DNA of 64,000 nt from Pectobacterium atrosepticum (GTDB lineage Bacteria > Pseudomonadota > Gammaproteobacteria > Enterobacterales > Enterobacteriaceae), in assembly GCA_019056595.1 (NCBI GenBank), contig CP036163.1:186001-250000 (forward strand), in the 5' to 3' direction. Numbering within the stretch: the stretch's first letter is position 1; each line of letters begins with the position of its first letter. Made by a program: the position numbers and the translations under genes. The notes beneath the pieces were generated by a model that saw only the letters and a list, made by a program, of their open reading frames with translations, made no database searches and was not told the DNA's origin. Shown here piece by piece: positions 41,003 through 49,037 of this stretch.

Positions 41003-41467
41003 TTACCCCCATTTATTTTTTTCACTCGGTGTTTTCAACCTACCGAAGGGATCGTGGGGCAACGTTATCATGCTCTTAACGGTTAAAAATTGATTTGTGC
41101 ATTGTAAATGCATGTTTTGGGGGTCGGCTGATTGATTTGTATAAGAAGCTAGGAAAATAACGTGATTGACATGACATATGTATTGAATGACTTGATACAG
41201 TGTTGGAGGGGAGGGCCGTAAAAGATAGAGATTTATATATAAATAGAATGGGTACGGTTGAGTACCCATTCTATTAATTACCTAGCGGCATTATAGTTGA
41301 ATATATCTGTAATATTTTAAACTGCGCATATTAGCCGGAGTCAGCGTATAGGAATGCCTTACCGCATTCGCCGCAACTCGAATTTTTAATTTGTATTTAA
41401 TTAAGTAATTTATCTGTTATTTTTTATTTTAATTTATTTCTGATGTTTTAATTTCTTACCATTTACA
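41003..41467. other. 465-bp low-GC region with a long hairpin
   Basis: No credible ORF. It contains the yccM promoter region, a TTGACA at 41165 and the perfect 14-bp hairpin at 41242-41275. The segment near 41340-41385 (GGAATGCC...CGCAACTCGAAT) faintly resembles one end of the ERIC repeats and may be a relic. Confidence 0.4.
41242..41275. other. perfect 14-bp inverted repeat
   Basis: AATAGAATGGGTAC and GTACCCATTCTATT are perfect complements around the loop GGTTGA. It is not followed by a T tract. A TTGACA / TGATAC-like promoter lies 40-75 bp to its left. It could be the 3' end of a small RNA or a protein-binding palindrome. Confidence 0.6.
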
Positions 41468-41818
41468 TTACGCCTGATTTTTTTGTTTTGCCTGTAGCTC
41501 ATCTTTTCGCATGGTTCTGACAATTTTATAAATCCATTGCAGTGAGACATTATATTTCTTAGCCAGAGCACTATGATTGCGGCCATCAAACTCCTCATAG
41601 ATTTGAAGATCGCGCTGAGAGGCACGCCACGATATTCCCATCGGAAAATAAACATTTTGCCCGCCCCATACGGTCATCATATGTTTGGCAACGGCATTGC
41701 CGACCAGCTCAGCAGTTTGTGGATCCAACTCTGTGACGTTTTTGACCGTATCGGCAACGTGTTGAGAAAGTTCGACCAGAAGCTCAGGGCCTTTACTACG
41801 AAATTGTGGCTCAGTCAT
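41468..41818 (-). CDS. Mor/C-type phage transcription activator
   Basis: A 116-residue protein of the Mor family (Mu middle-operon regulator): N-terminal dimerisation region (LLVELSQHVADTVKN..ELVGNAVAKHMMTVWGGQNVYFP), then a C-terminal helix-turn-helix (QIYEEFDGRNHSALAKKYNVSLQWIYKIVRTMRK). In Mu it activates middle transcription. No structural phage genes are near, so it is a remnant or a domesticated regulator. Upstream sequences carry half-sites like those of the CI-like repressor's operator. Confidence 0.88.
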   Translation of the reverse strand: MTEPQFRSKGPELLVELSQHVADTVKNVTELDPQTAELVGNAVAKHMMTVWGGQNVYFPMGISWRASQRDLQIYEEFDGRNHSALAKKYNVSLQWIYKIVRTMRKDELQAKQKNQA

Positions 41819-42271
41819 AAATTACCTTATCCTTAAAGAAAATAATTACTGCCTATGTGAAGATTCGAGGATTGCTATCTTGGAGGGATAACAACCGCGT
41901 TATGTGTTCATATAAAACTATAGTTGTTTTTGTGTCAACATCTTTAGTTTTAATTCAGGTTGTTTTTGGTTGTAAAAGAAGAGTTCCACTACAAAGTGAT
42001 ATGTAGAAAAGAGGCCACAGAGAAGCAAAAAAATCCCGCCATAGGGCGGGAAAGCAACACATAGACAGGAGGAATAACACAACATCAACAAGGGGTAATA
42101 AAACCATAGCATGGTGATTGTATAAAACTGTTGTGCGTGGGTAAGGTTATCTGGGTGAGGGTAAACGTTTTTGAAGTATGGAGGAAAGCCGGTGCTCGCA
42201 TTGGCTCACCGGCTTTAGTTAGAGGAAAAATGCGATAGCTACTACGTAAGCGAAAAACCACCTACGTCGGA
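41819..42271. other. 453-bp region between phage regulators with two hairpins
   Basis: It contains repressor-like half-sites (41888-41903 and 41957-41975), a minus-strand terminator TCCCGCC-ATAG-GGCGGGA followed by TTTTTTT (42051-42027), and a second hairpin CCGGTG..CACCGG near 42188-42215 next to the repressor stop. The ORFs here cross the terminator or lack an RBS, so none is annotated. Confidence 0.5.
42027..42051 (-). terminator. strong minus-strand terminator
   Basis: TCCCGCC and GGCGGGA pair around 4 nt; on the minus strand seven T follow. It lies 220 bp beyond the repressor stop, so it ends either that transcript or a separate short RNA. Confidence 0.85.
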
Positions 42272-43006
42272 CTATAACAGTACCGAATACCAGAACACAC
42301 GGCCGATGATTTCGACCTCTGATTCGTAGGCTTCTTCGTCAGCATCGCGGTTAAAGCTATGGATGACGAGTAGGCCGCCAGGCTTGCGGTAAAGTTGTTT
42401 GATTCGCTTGAGCTTATCATTGCCGCTGCCCTCTTGAGCAATAGCGTAGAGCTTCCCATCGATGATGCGCTTGTTGTTGGTATCAACTGCGACGGTGGTG
42501 CCATCCGGGATGATGGGTTCCATACTGTCACCCGCTGCCGGGAAACAAAGAACGCCTGAACCGTCAGTATTTGCACCGACCTTGCGCAGCGTGGCTTTGG
42601 AAAAACGGAGCTTAAAGCCGTTGTAATCCTCACTTTGAATGCGCCCGTCGCCGCAGGCAAACTCAATATCCTTTAAAAAAGGCACTTCCACCTCGTCCTC
42701 TGATAGTTTTGTCGTGCTGTCCCAAGCTGATACGGTGCCCCATTTTGATGTTGGCGGAATGCTTGATTCCTGGAGTGATCGAACCACCCTGTCGCTATGC
42801 ATTGGTCCTCCGCCATTTGCCAACCATTCAGGGCGAATATGCAGTGCATTAGAAAGCTCAACAATTTTGGTTGTTTGCGACGCTTTCCCCACCTCAATCT
42901 TCTGTATGGCGGCCTGAGATACACCAATCATGTCGCCAAGTGCTTTTTGGCTAAGCCCTTGTGCAGTCCTGGCGGTCTTTAATCGTTCTGCAAGTGTCGT
43001 TTTCAT
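42272..43006 (-). CDS. phage-type CI repressor (XRE HTH + S24 peptidase)
   Basis: A 244-residue LexA/CI-like repressor. N-terminal HTH (residues 5-60: LKTARTAQGLSQKALGDMIGVSQAAIQKIEVGKASQT), linker, then an S24 peptidase-like domain with the Ala-Cys... cleavage region EFACGDGRI, nucleophile Ser in FPAAGDSMEPIIPDG and Lys in NKRIIDGKLYAIA. It is therefore probably inactivated by RecA-stimulated self-cleavage. A perfect 18-bp palindrome overlaps its promoter. No cro, integrase or structural gene is near, so it is a prophage relic. Confidence 0.93.
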   Translation of the reverse strand: MKTTLAERLKTARTAQGLSQKALGDMIGVSQAAIQKIEVGKASQTTKIVELSNALHIRPEWLANGGGPMHSDRVVRSLQESSIPPTSKWGTVSAWDSTTKLSEDEVEVPFLKDIEFACGDGRIQSEDYNGFKLRFSKATLRKVGANTDGSGVLCFPAAGDSMEPIIPDGTTVAVDTNNKRIIDGKLYAIAQEGSGNDKLKRIKQLYRKPGGLLVIHSFNRDADEEAYESEVEIIGRVFWYSVLL

Positions 43007-43015
43007 TCGTTCAAT

Positions 43016-43033
43016 TTACAACCTAGGTTGTAA
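43016..43033. promoter_or_regulatory. operator palindrome of the CI-like repressor
   Basis: TTACAACCTAGGTTGTAA is a perfect 18-bp palindrome 9 bp upstream of the repressor start. A related, imperfect site (TACAACC...AAGTTGTTA) lies at 43108-43136. Such paired sites are typical of lambdoid repressor-cro intergenic regions. Confidence 0.75.
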
Positions 43034-43399
43034 TTTATCAAGTGGATATTAATCTTGTTTAAAAAAAGCAAAGCTATGTATCGTTGGTGTGCAAAGGACA
43101 TCATAAATACAACCATGAAAACAATTTAAGTTGTTATTCCGCGAAGGGAAACCCGTGCGGATGTATGAGATAACATCAAAATAATGCTATCGCCTGACTA
43201 TCAAAAATTCTAATAAATGTCAGGCTGTCATAGTATCGTCTTATTCCATCTCCTGATTTGACTTAAACATGTGTGTAGATTGATCTAAATCACAATCTGA
43301 CCGTATGTATTTTGCTCTTATGGAAATCCCGTTGTGGGAAATATAATCAATAAATTCGTTTCATTAAGCATGCGCATGATTGCGTGTCGCGGAGGATGT
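43034..43399. other. region upstream of the repressor, no gene seen
   Basis: A/T-rich intergenic sequence with the second operator-like site and the promoter region of the DUF1883-like gene. A divergent cro-like ORF, expected in an intact phage, is not present. Confidence 0.5.
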
Positions 43400-43657
43400 A
43401 TGTCTGTAATTCGCACGTGTTTAAGTCTGTTTGGCGGTGATACGGTAATTGTACGGTGTGCTAATACATTTGAAGTGAAAATGAGTAATGGTGAACAGGA
43501 AACCATGACCGAAAAGAATAGTGCTACGCAGGATTCTATTTGCCGTCATGCTGAAGGAGAAGTGTATTTAACCGTGCCTTATACAGGAACTTGGGATGTC
43601 GTGATTCGAGCAAGAAATGACACACCTGAGCATTCAATAACCTATTTCCCCGCCTGA
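43400..43657 (+). CDS. DUF1883-like small protein
   Basis: An 85-residue protein starting at ATG 43400, with GGAGGATGT as a strong ribosome binding site. GGDTVIVRCANTFEVKMSNGEQ and VYLTVPYTGTWDVVIRA resemble the DUF1883 domain, which is a small all-beta fold of unknown function, sometimes fused to TIR domains. The upstream in-frame extension to 43334 has no RBS. No partner gene is adjacent. The assignment is by motif shape and is moderate. Confidence 0.6.
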   Translation: MSVIRTCLSLFGGDTVIVRCANTFEVKMSNGEQETMTEKNSATQDSICRHAEGEVYLTVPYTGTWDVVIRARNDTPEHSITYFPA

Positions 43658-43861
43658 TAGTTCCTTGGTTGGTTATATTCTGTTAATGACTTGATAATAT
43701 ATTGTCGTTATCCGGTAGTGAGTCTCTGAATATACCAACCTTTTCCTTTCTTTTCTGCCTGCATTGCTCAACGTTGTGAGTGCGTCGGTATCTTTCTATT
43801 TCGTTTTTCATCTATCATTTTAATTGATACTTCCACTTGTTATTATTAATGATTCGAAAGG

Positions 43862-44005
43862 ATGATAGAGTCTGGATCTTTTGCCATACTCACACTCAGC
43901 CACCATGCGTCTTGGCTCTTGGCAAGAGAGGGAGCGTTGGTTTACTCATGCTGGCCTGTTGCTCTTGTCGTGCTCATTGCTGCAACATTTTGGATTTATA
44001 GCTAA
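43862..44005 (+). CDS. possible small membrane protein
   Basis: A 47-codon ORF (MIESGSFAILTL... to a hydrophobic end WPVALVVLIAATFWIYS) ends 44 bp before the GGDEF-EAL gene. The C-terminal segment would span a membrane once. Its weak point is the ribosome binding site: AAAGG abuts the ATG. An overlapping 38-codon ORF in another frame is less convincing. I cannot match it to a known small protein. Confidence 0.3.
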   Translation: MIESGSFAILTLSHHASWLLAREGALVYSCWPVALVVLIAATFWIYS

Positions 44006-44049
44006 ATTTTGTCTAATCTGAACATTAATACGATGGGAGGGGGGAACCC

Positions 44050-46218
44050 ATGAGCCGTGCCCCAATAAGCAAAGATGAAGACAAACGTCTTGCTGCTCTT
44101 CGTGAGTATGGCATTAAGAACGTATTATTTGACCCAGGTCTGAGTAACCTGATTAGTCTGGCCGCTAACATCTTTAGTGCGCCTATTGTTTTGGTGTCGT
44201 TGGTAGAGGCTGAACGTCAACTGTTTGCCGCCAGCGTGGGGGTTCCTTTTTGTGAAACGCCTCGCGATATCTCTTTTTGTGCCCACACGATCCTAAAGAA
44301 AAAGATCATGGTGGTGCCTGATGCGCTCAAAGATGCGCGTTTCAAAAATAACCCGCTGGTTGTGGGCATTCCCTACATTCGTTTTTATGCAGGTATCCCA
44401 CTAATTACGCCGTCCGGACATGCCATCGGTACGCTGTGCATTATCGATTTGAAACCCAGAACGACCTTCACCAAGCGTGATGAGCACAATATGCAGGATC
44501 TGGCTTCATTGGTCATGGACAAGCTGGAAATGCGACGCCTTGAACTCGCGCGTAAAGCCAGTCAGGTTCGTTTTGAAAATATTGCTAATACCTCACCTGA
44601 TACGATTTTGTGCGTTAATGAGAAGGGGATGATTACCTTCTGGAATACCGCTGCGGAACACATGCTGGGATACAGTGACGAAGACATTATTGGTCGCAAT
44701 ATTAATACTATCGTGCCTGATGCCTTTATCGTGCAGCTCAACCATTTAGTCACCGATCGTGATTCACTGATGAAAGGAGTGATGCTGGAACTGAATGTGC
44801 AAGCTAAAAGCGGCAGTTTGGTACCGGTTGAATTGTCGGTTTCTATGTGGGAAGACAACGACAATGTTAGCTATGGCGCGATATTGCGTGACATTACAGA
44901 GCGCCGCCGCAATGAAGAACGACTATTTTTGTTAGCGCATATGGATCCGCTCACGGGTTTGGCAAACCGGACGTTATTAACATCCAATCTCGAAACCGCG
45001 CTAAAGAATGAACCTGCGGTCTGTATCATGATGGTCGATCTGGACGGATTTAAAGATGTTAATGATAGTCTGGGGCATTCCAGCGGCGATGATATTCTGG
45101 TGCACGTCGCTAAAAAAATAAAAGCGGCGGTCCGTTCCGGTGATGTCGTGGCGCGAATGGGCGGGGATGAGTTTGCACTGCTGTTTCCCGGCCTGAGTGA
45201 TAAAAAGGTCGCGGGAAAAATTGCCGAGCAAATCATTCATGAAATTTCGCAGGCGATGATTATTGACGATCACCAAATCAATATTAGCGCCAGCATCGGG
45301 GCCGTGCTGTATCCCGACTATGGATTGACCGTGCAAGATCTTTTGACCAGCGCCGATTTAGCTCTGTATCAGGCGAAGTCCGAAGGTCGAAATTGTTACC
45401 GTTTTTTCACACGTGAACTGCTTGAAGTCTTTCAGGCCAAGCATGCTTTTCAGCTCGAGTTTGTGCGAGCCTACGAGCAGCATGAATTTGAAATGTTCTA
45501 TCAGCCACAGGTAAAACTGGCGACCAATGAGATTGTTGGTGCGGAAGCACTGCTGCGCTGGCGTCACCCAGAAAGAGGATTGCTTGGCCCAGCCGCATTC
45601 CTCACCGCACTGGAAAATGGCCCGTGGGCTGAGCGAATCGGTGATTGGATCGTAGAAACGGCATGTAAGCAGGCCGCAGAATGGTGTCAGACTAGCGACA
45701 AATATTTTCGTATCAGCATTAACCTTTTCAGCGCGCAGTTTCGTACCGGCCTTCTGGCGCAGAAGATTATGGATACCCTTGCTCGAACAGGGTTGGAACC
45801 AAGCTCGCTGGAGCTTGAAATAACGGAGAATATAATTCTGCGTTACGATGAGAATATGTTGCAGCCGTTAAAGATGTTGCGGGAAGCGGGAATCGGCATC
45901 GCATTTGACGATTATGGGACGGGCTATGCATCTCTCAGCATGCTTAAAAACTACCCAGTGACTCGACTGAAGATCGATCAAACCTTTGTCAGAACCATGT
46001 GTGAATCTCCGCCGGATGCGGCGATTGTCAGGGCGATCTTATATCTTGGCAAAAGTTTTGGTCTGGGCGTGATTGCCGAGGGTGTGGAAACATTAGAGCA
46101 GAGTGAGCGGCTACGGGGCAAAGGGTGTGAGGAAGCGCAGGGATATCTGTTTGGGCATCCGATGCCTGCGGAGGAATTCACTCAGCTACTGAAATTGAAT
46201 AAGCCGATAGACGTGTAA
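44050..46218 (+). CDS. GAF-PAS-GGDEF-EAL cyclic-di-GMP protein
   Basis: A 722-residue cytoplasmic signalling protein with four domains: GAF (about 25-165), PAS (about 175-290, FENIANTSPDTILCVNEKGMITFWN), GGDEF (295-460) and EAL (475-720). The GGDEF motif (371-375, RMGGDEFALL) is intact, so diguanylate cyclase activity is possible. The EAL domain also keeps its key residues (GAEALLRWR at 497-505, ENIIL, DDYGTGYASL, KIDQTF), so phosphodiesterase activity is possible. No membrane helix. Excellent RBS (GGGAGGGGGG). Such dual proteins often control motility and biofilm; its direction is unknown. Confidence 0.92.
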   Translation: MSRAPISKDEDKRLAALREYGIKNVLFDPGLSNLISLAANIFSAPIVLVSLVEAERQLFAASVGVPFCETPRDISFCAHTILKKKIMVVPDALKDARFKNNPLVVGIPYIRFYAGIPLITPSGHAIGTLCIIDLKPRTTFTKRDEHNMQDLASLVMDKLEMRRLELARKASQVRFENIANTSPDTILCVNEKGMITFWNTAAEHMLGYSDEDIIGRNINTIVPDAFIVQLNHLVTDRDSLMKGVMLELNVQAKSGSLVPVELSVSMWEDNDNVSYGAILRDITERRRNEERLFLLAHMDPLTGLANRTLLTSNLETALKNEPAVCIMMVDLDGFKDVNDSLGHSSGDDILVHVAKKIKAAVRSGDVVARMGGDEFALLFPGLSDKKVAGKIAEQIIHEISQAMIIDDHQINISASIGAVLYPDYGLTVQDLLTSADLALYQAKSEGRNCYRFFTRELLEVFQAKHAFQLEFVRAYEQHEFEMFYQPQVKLATNEIVGAEALLRWRHPERGLLGPAAFLTALENGPWAERIGDWIVETACKQAAEWCQTSDKYFRISINLFSAQFRTGLLAQKIMDTLARTGLEPSSLELEITENIILRYDENMLQPLKMLREAGIGIAFDDYGTGYASLSMLKNYPVTRLKIDQTFVRTMCESPPDAAIVRAILYLGKSFGLGVIAEGVETLEQSERLRGKGCEEAQGYLFGHPMPAEEFTQLLKLNKPIDV

Positions 46219-46244
46219 ATGGTCGTGCCATGCCAGTTTTCCCT

Positions 46245-46272
46245 AAAAGCCAGCGTCTGCTGGCTTTTATAC
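46245..46272 (+). terminator. terminator of the GGDEF-EAL gene
   Basis: AAAAGCCAGC and GCTGGCTTTT form a 10-bp stem with loop GTCT, followed by AT-rich sequence. Confidence 0.8.
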
Positions 46273-46365
46273 TTTGCGCTTCCCACTCGGTTAACAGACT
46301 AAAAAGTGGAATGTGGATCACATTTTTCCTATAGTGCAGGCTTGTAACCCAGTACCGGATGTCCC

Positions 46366-48108
46366 GTGCACGAAATATTTGAAATGCTCCTTGCGGTCTT
46401 TGACCGCGCCGCCCTGATGCTGATTTGTTTATTTTTCCTGACAAGAACGCGCCAGTTCCGGCAATTACTGCAAAAAGAGCAACATTCTCCGAGAGAACGG
46501 GTGATGGTGACAGCCATCTTTTCACTGTTTGCGCTGTTTGGTACGTATTCCGGTATTAATGTTGAAGGGTCGCTTGTCAACGTGCGCGTGATTGCCGTGA
46601 TGTCTGGCGGTATTCTCTTTGGCCCTTGGGTGGGGATCGCGACAGGTATCATTGCGGGGGCACACCGTTATTTAATTGATATTGATGGCATCACCTCTGT
46701 ACCTTGCTTGATTACCAGCATCATCGCCGGTATCACTTCTGGCTACATCAATAAGAAAGTCAAAAAAGAGCAGCAGTGGAGCATAGGGATTCTGGGCGGG
46801 ATGCTGTGTGAGTCATTAACTATGTTGCTGGTTGTAGCATGGGCGACGCCGATCGAGTTAGGGCTGGATATTGTTTCAAAAATTGCCGTGCCGATGATTC
46901 TTGGCTCCATCTGTATTGGCCTGATTGTACTGCTGGTGCAGAGTGTAGCGAATGAAAAAGAGGTGATTGCCGCTAGGCAGGCCAAACTCGCACTCGATAT
47001 CGCACACAAAACACTGCCGTATTTCCGCAATATCAACAGTGATTCACTGACGGCCATTTGTAGAATCATCCGTACTGAAATTAATGCGGACGCAGTAGCG
47101 ATAACGAACACGCAGCACATTCAGGCTTATGTGGGGATTGGGGAAGACAAATATAATATCGGCCACGACATTATCAGCCCGATGACGCAGCAGGCGATTC
47201 ATGACGGAAAAATCATCATTAAAAATAATGATGAACAGCATCTTACGCCGGAAATTCATTCGATGATTGTCATCCCGCTGTGGGAACATGGGCAGGTGAC
47301 AGGCACGCTGAAAATCTATTATCGCCATGCACATAAAATTACCTATTCATTACGCGTGATGGCTGTCGGCCTATCGCAAATCATGTCAACGCAAATTGAG
47401 GTTTCCCGTACAGAACAACTGCGCGATATGGCAAATAAGGCGGAATTGAGAGCGCTGCAAAGTAAAATCAATCCGCACTTTCTTTTTAATGCTCTGAATG
47501 CGATCTCCTCGTCCATTCGAATTAATCCCGATACGGCGCGCCAGTTGGTCATCAATCTGTCTCGCTATTTGCGCTATAACCTTGAGCTCAATGACGATGC
47601 GCTGATCGATATAAAAAAAGAGCTGTACCAAATACAGGATTATATCGCGATTGAGCAGGCGCGCTTTGGCGCTAAGTTGACGGTGATTTACGATATTGAC
47701 GACGATGTGGCGTACAAAATTCCTAGCTTATTAATTCAGCCGCTGGTGGAAAATGCGATTGTGCATGGTATTCAGCCTTTCAAAGGAAAGGGAACCGTAG
47801 TGCTGTCCGTGAAAGAGCAGGGCGATAAGCTGCTGGTGGCGGTAAAAGATACAGGCCACGGCATCAGTCAGGAGACGATAGATCGCGTCGCGCGCAATGA
47901 ATTGCCGGGGAATAAGATTGGCCTGCTTAATGTTCATCACCGAGTCCGCTTGCTCTATGGTGATGGCTTACATATTCGCCGTTTGGAACCTGGGACTGAG
48001 ATTTATTTCTATATTCCACGAGAAGATAAAACCCCGTCGGCATTGCCGGATACCGTGCAGGTGCCGTCATCAAGATATTCTGCTGAGAAAACAGGAGGCA
48101 ACCCATGA
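46366..48108 (+). CDS. pyrS: pyruvate sensor histidine kinase PyrS (YpdA)
   Basis: LytS/LytTR-type kinase; in E. coli it senses high extracellular pyruvate and acts on YpdB. Residues 1-200 form the 5TM LytS sensor ([26 protein letters not shown]), then a GAF domain (220-350) and a His_kinase domain with phospho-His371 in [15 protein letters not shown] and ATPase motifs VENAIVHG and DTGHGI. The start is GTG 46366 (encoded MHEIF, as in E. coli). 580 residues against 565; the C-terminal tail is longer. Its stop overlaps the pyrR start by 4 bp. Confidence 0.95.
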   Translation: MHEIFEMLLAVFDRAALMLICLFFLTRTRQFRQLLQKEQHSPRERVMVTAIFSLFALFGTYSGINVEGSLVNVRVIAVMSGGILFGPWVGIATGIIAGAHRYLIDIDGITSVPCLITSIIAGITSGYINKKVKKEQQWSIGILGGMLCESLTMLLVVAWATPIELGLDIVSKIAVPMILGSICIGLIVLLVQSVANEKEVIAARQAKLALDIAHKTLPYFRNINSDSLTAICRIIRTEINADAVAITNTQHIQAYVGIGEDKYNIGHDIISPMTQQAIHDGKIIIKNNDEQHLTPEIHSMIVIPLWEHGQVTGTLKIYYRHAHKITYSLRVMAVGLSQIMSTQIEVSRTEQLRDMANKAELRALQSKINPHFLFNALNAISSSIRINPDTARQLVINLSRYLRYNLELNDDALIDIKKELYQIQDYIAIEQARFGAKLTVIYDIDDDVAYKIPSLLIQPLVENAIVHGIQPFKGKGTVVLSVKEQGDKLLVAVKDTGHGISQETIDRVARNELPGNKIGLLNVHHRVRLLYGDGLHIRRLEPGTEIYFYIPREDKTPSALPDTVQVPSSRYSAEKTGGNP

Positions 48109-48854
48109 AAGCCATTATTGTTGAAGATGAGTTCCTCGCGCAGCAAGAGCTGAGTTATCTCATCAAACAGCACAGTGATATTACGATTGAGTCAACATTT
48201 GATGACGGGCTGGATGTCCTGAAGTATCTGCAACATAACGAAGTCGATGCGATCTTTTTGGATATCAATATCCCGTCGTTAGACGGTGTTTGGCTGGCGC
48301 AAAACATCAGTAAATTTGCGCATAAGCCTTACATCATTTTTATTACGGCGTACAAAGAACATGCGGTCGAGGCGTTTGAAGTCGAGGCCTTCGATTACAT
48401 TCTCAAGCCATATCATGAATCTCGTATCATCACGATGTTGCGTAAGCTGGAAGCGGCCTGGCAACAGCGGCAAGTTGCACCTGCTGTCGAAACGGGCGCG
48501 CATGCGGGTGCACCAAGAGGCGCACAGCAAACGATTAATCTGATGAAAGATGAACGGATTATCGTCACGGATATTAACAATATCTACTACGCTGCCGCGC
48601 AGGAAAAGGTCACGCTGGTTTACACCCGACGTGAAGAGTTCATCATGCCGATGAATATTACGGAGTTTTGTAGCCGTTTGCCGGAAGACTATTTCTTCCG
48701 CTGCCATCGCTCTTACTGCGTCAACCTGACGAAAATCCGTGAAATTGTGCCGTGGTTTAACAATACGTATATCCTGCGATTGAACGATCTGGATTTTGAA
48801 GTCCCGGTCAGCCGGAGCAAGATAAAGGAGTTCAGGTCATTGATGCGCCTTTAA
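48105..48854 (+). CDS. pyrR: LytTR response regulator PyrR (YpdB)
   Basis: Receiver domain (phospho-Asp53 in [10 protein letters not shown], Lys in YILKPYH) followed by a LytTR DNA-binding domain (from about residue 140: [26 protein letters not shown]...[15 protein letters not shown]). 249 residues; E. coli YpdB has 244. It is translationally coupled to pyrS. Two PyrR-type binding repeats lie just downstream, ahead of the MFS gene, which is its presumed target. Confidence 0.95.
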   Translation: MKAIIVEDEFLAQQELSYLIKQHSDITIESTFDDGLDVLKYLQHNEVDAIFLDINIPSLDGVWLAQNISKFAHKPYIIFITAYKEHAVEAFEVEAFDYILKPYHESRIITMLRKLEAAWQQRQVAPAVETGAHAGAPRGAQQTINLMKDERIIVTDINNIYYAAAQEKVTLVYTRREEFIMPMNITEFCSRLPEDYFFRCHRSYCVNLTKIREIVPWFNNTYILRLNDLDFEVPVSRSKIKEFRSLMRL

Positions 48855-48855
48855 A

Positions 48856-48886
48856 GGCATTTCATTCCGCGTTTCAGGCATCTCAT
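48856..48886 (+). promoter_or_regulatory. PyrR (YpdB) operator ahead of pyrT
   Basis: GGCATTTCAT (48856-48865) and GGCATCTCAT (48877-48886) are direct repeats separated by 11 bp. This is the arrangement described for YpdB at the E. coli yhjX promoter. A candidate -10 (TTGTATACT) lies near 48920. Regulation is inferred from the match. Confidence 0.85.
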
Positions 48887-49037
48887 TCCCCATTCGATCA
48901 ATCACTGTCAGCCCGCTTGTATACTGGCCTCAGCCCATAAGCTGACAGTGTTTTGATGGATTTTTTCTTCTCCACATCAGCTTATATTTTTAGTGTGCCG
49001 AGTGAATCGGACCAATTTTTGATGTAGGGGAAAATCC

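Noticed and set aside
41918..42112. 64-codon hydrophobic minus-strand ORF, toxin-like in look
   Set aside because: It reads through the strong terminator at 42051-42027 and has no good RBS, so translation of the whole frame is unlikely.
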